From an uncultured Gemmobacter sp. (GTDB lineage Bacteria; Pseudomonadota; Alphaproteobacteria; Rhodobacterales; Rhodobacteraceae), in the NCBI GenBank assembly GCA_937983495.1, contig CALKAA010000117.1:1-5470 (forward strand): a stretch of DNA of 5,470 bases, given 5' to 3'. Below the pieces are notes generated by a model. The model worked only from the letters and a program-made list of their open reading frames with translations. It was not told the DNA's origin and made no database searches. The first letter of the stretch is position 1; each line of letters opens with the position of its first letter. Below, piece after piece: positions 5,365 through 5,470 of this stretch. The translations under genes were made by a program, and so were the position numbers.

Positions 5365-5470
5365 ACTGGCGCTCCTCGCTGGAGGTTTACGATCTGGCGA
5401 GCGGGCGCTGTTCGGTGATCTTGCGCACAGAACGGTTGATCGAGGCCCCGAACTGGCACCGGGATGGCTG
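5361..5470 (+). CDS. TolB-like beta-propeller (PD40 repeat) protein, 5' fragment
   Basis: This is an open frame of 36 complete codons, cut by the right edge. It starts with GTG inside the GTGA overlap with the preceding gene. A GAAGG ribosome binding site (5349-5353) lies 7 bases upstream. The visible protein reads MNWRSSLEVYDLASGR (1-16), then a strand to RTERLIEAPNW (22-32) and HRDG (33-36). The pattern 'xxLExYDLASG ... xxAPNWxxDG' is the first blade of a WD40-like PD40 propeller as found in TolB-type proteins. There is no signal peptide in the visible part, unlike periplasmic TolB of the Tol-Pal system, so a cytoplasmic TolB-like protein is more likely than TolB itself. The call rests on one repeat only. 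Confidence 0.72.
   Translation, partial: MNWRSSLEVYDLASGRCSVILRTERLIEAPNWHRDG

Overview
The window looks like the end of a draft-genome contig from an alphaproteobacterium of the Rhodobacterales (Rhodobacter/Paracoccus/Gemmobacter-like). The evidence is high GC content with GC-ending codons, an atpI-atpB gene pair at the head of an F0 operon, a mitochondrial/alphaproteobacterial-type heme A synthase, and an intergenic hairpin followed by an AT-rich tail of a kind I associate with this family. The first 46 bases are not genomic: they match the 3' part of the Illumina TruSeq P5 adapter, so biological sequence starts at base 47.

Layout. Bases 47-81 are the short non-coding stretch downstream of atpB; atpE and the other F0 genes would be expected next but are cut off by the contig end. 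On the minus strand, atpB (852-82) follows atpI (1199-849) with an ATGA overlap, behind a credible sigma70-type promoter at 1256-1228. A divergent spacer of about 200 bases separates them from a plus-strand ArsR-family repressor (1404-1751), which has a 6-4-6 palindrome just upstream as a likely autoregulatory operator. The repressor converges on a minus-strand M32 carboxypeptidase gene (3296-1827), and the 75-base gap between them holds a terminator-like hairpin. The carboxypeptidase gene is the second gene of a tight pair led by ctaA, heme A synthase (4459-3296), joined by a TGATG stop/start overlap. A divergent 131-base spacer then leads to a plus-strand conserved protein of unknown function (4591-5364). 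It overlaps by GTGA the start of a TolB-like beta-propeller gene (from 5361) that runs off the right edge.

Functional reading. Two genes belong to aerobic energy metabolism: the F0 proton channel with its assembly factor, and heme A synthesis for aa3-type cytochrome oxidase. The carboxypeptidase is probably co-transcribed with ctaA, but no metabolic link between them is evident. The ArsR regulator lacks visible metal-binding cysteines and probably belongs to the non-metal-sensing part of the family. I found no CRISPR array, transposon, tRNA, rRNA or defence system. This is mostly housekeeping chromosome; the points worth a second look are the adapter, the palindromic operator, the intergenic hairpin and the uncharacterised gene pair at the right end.
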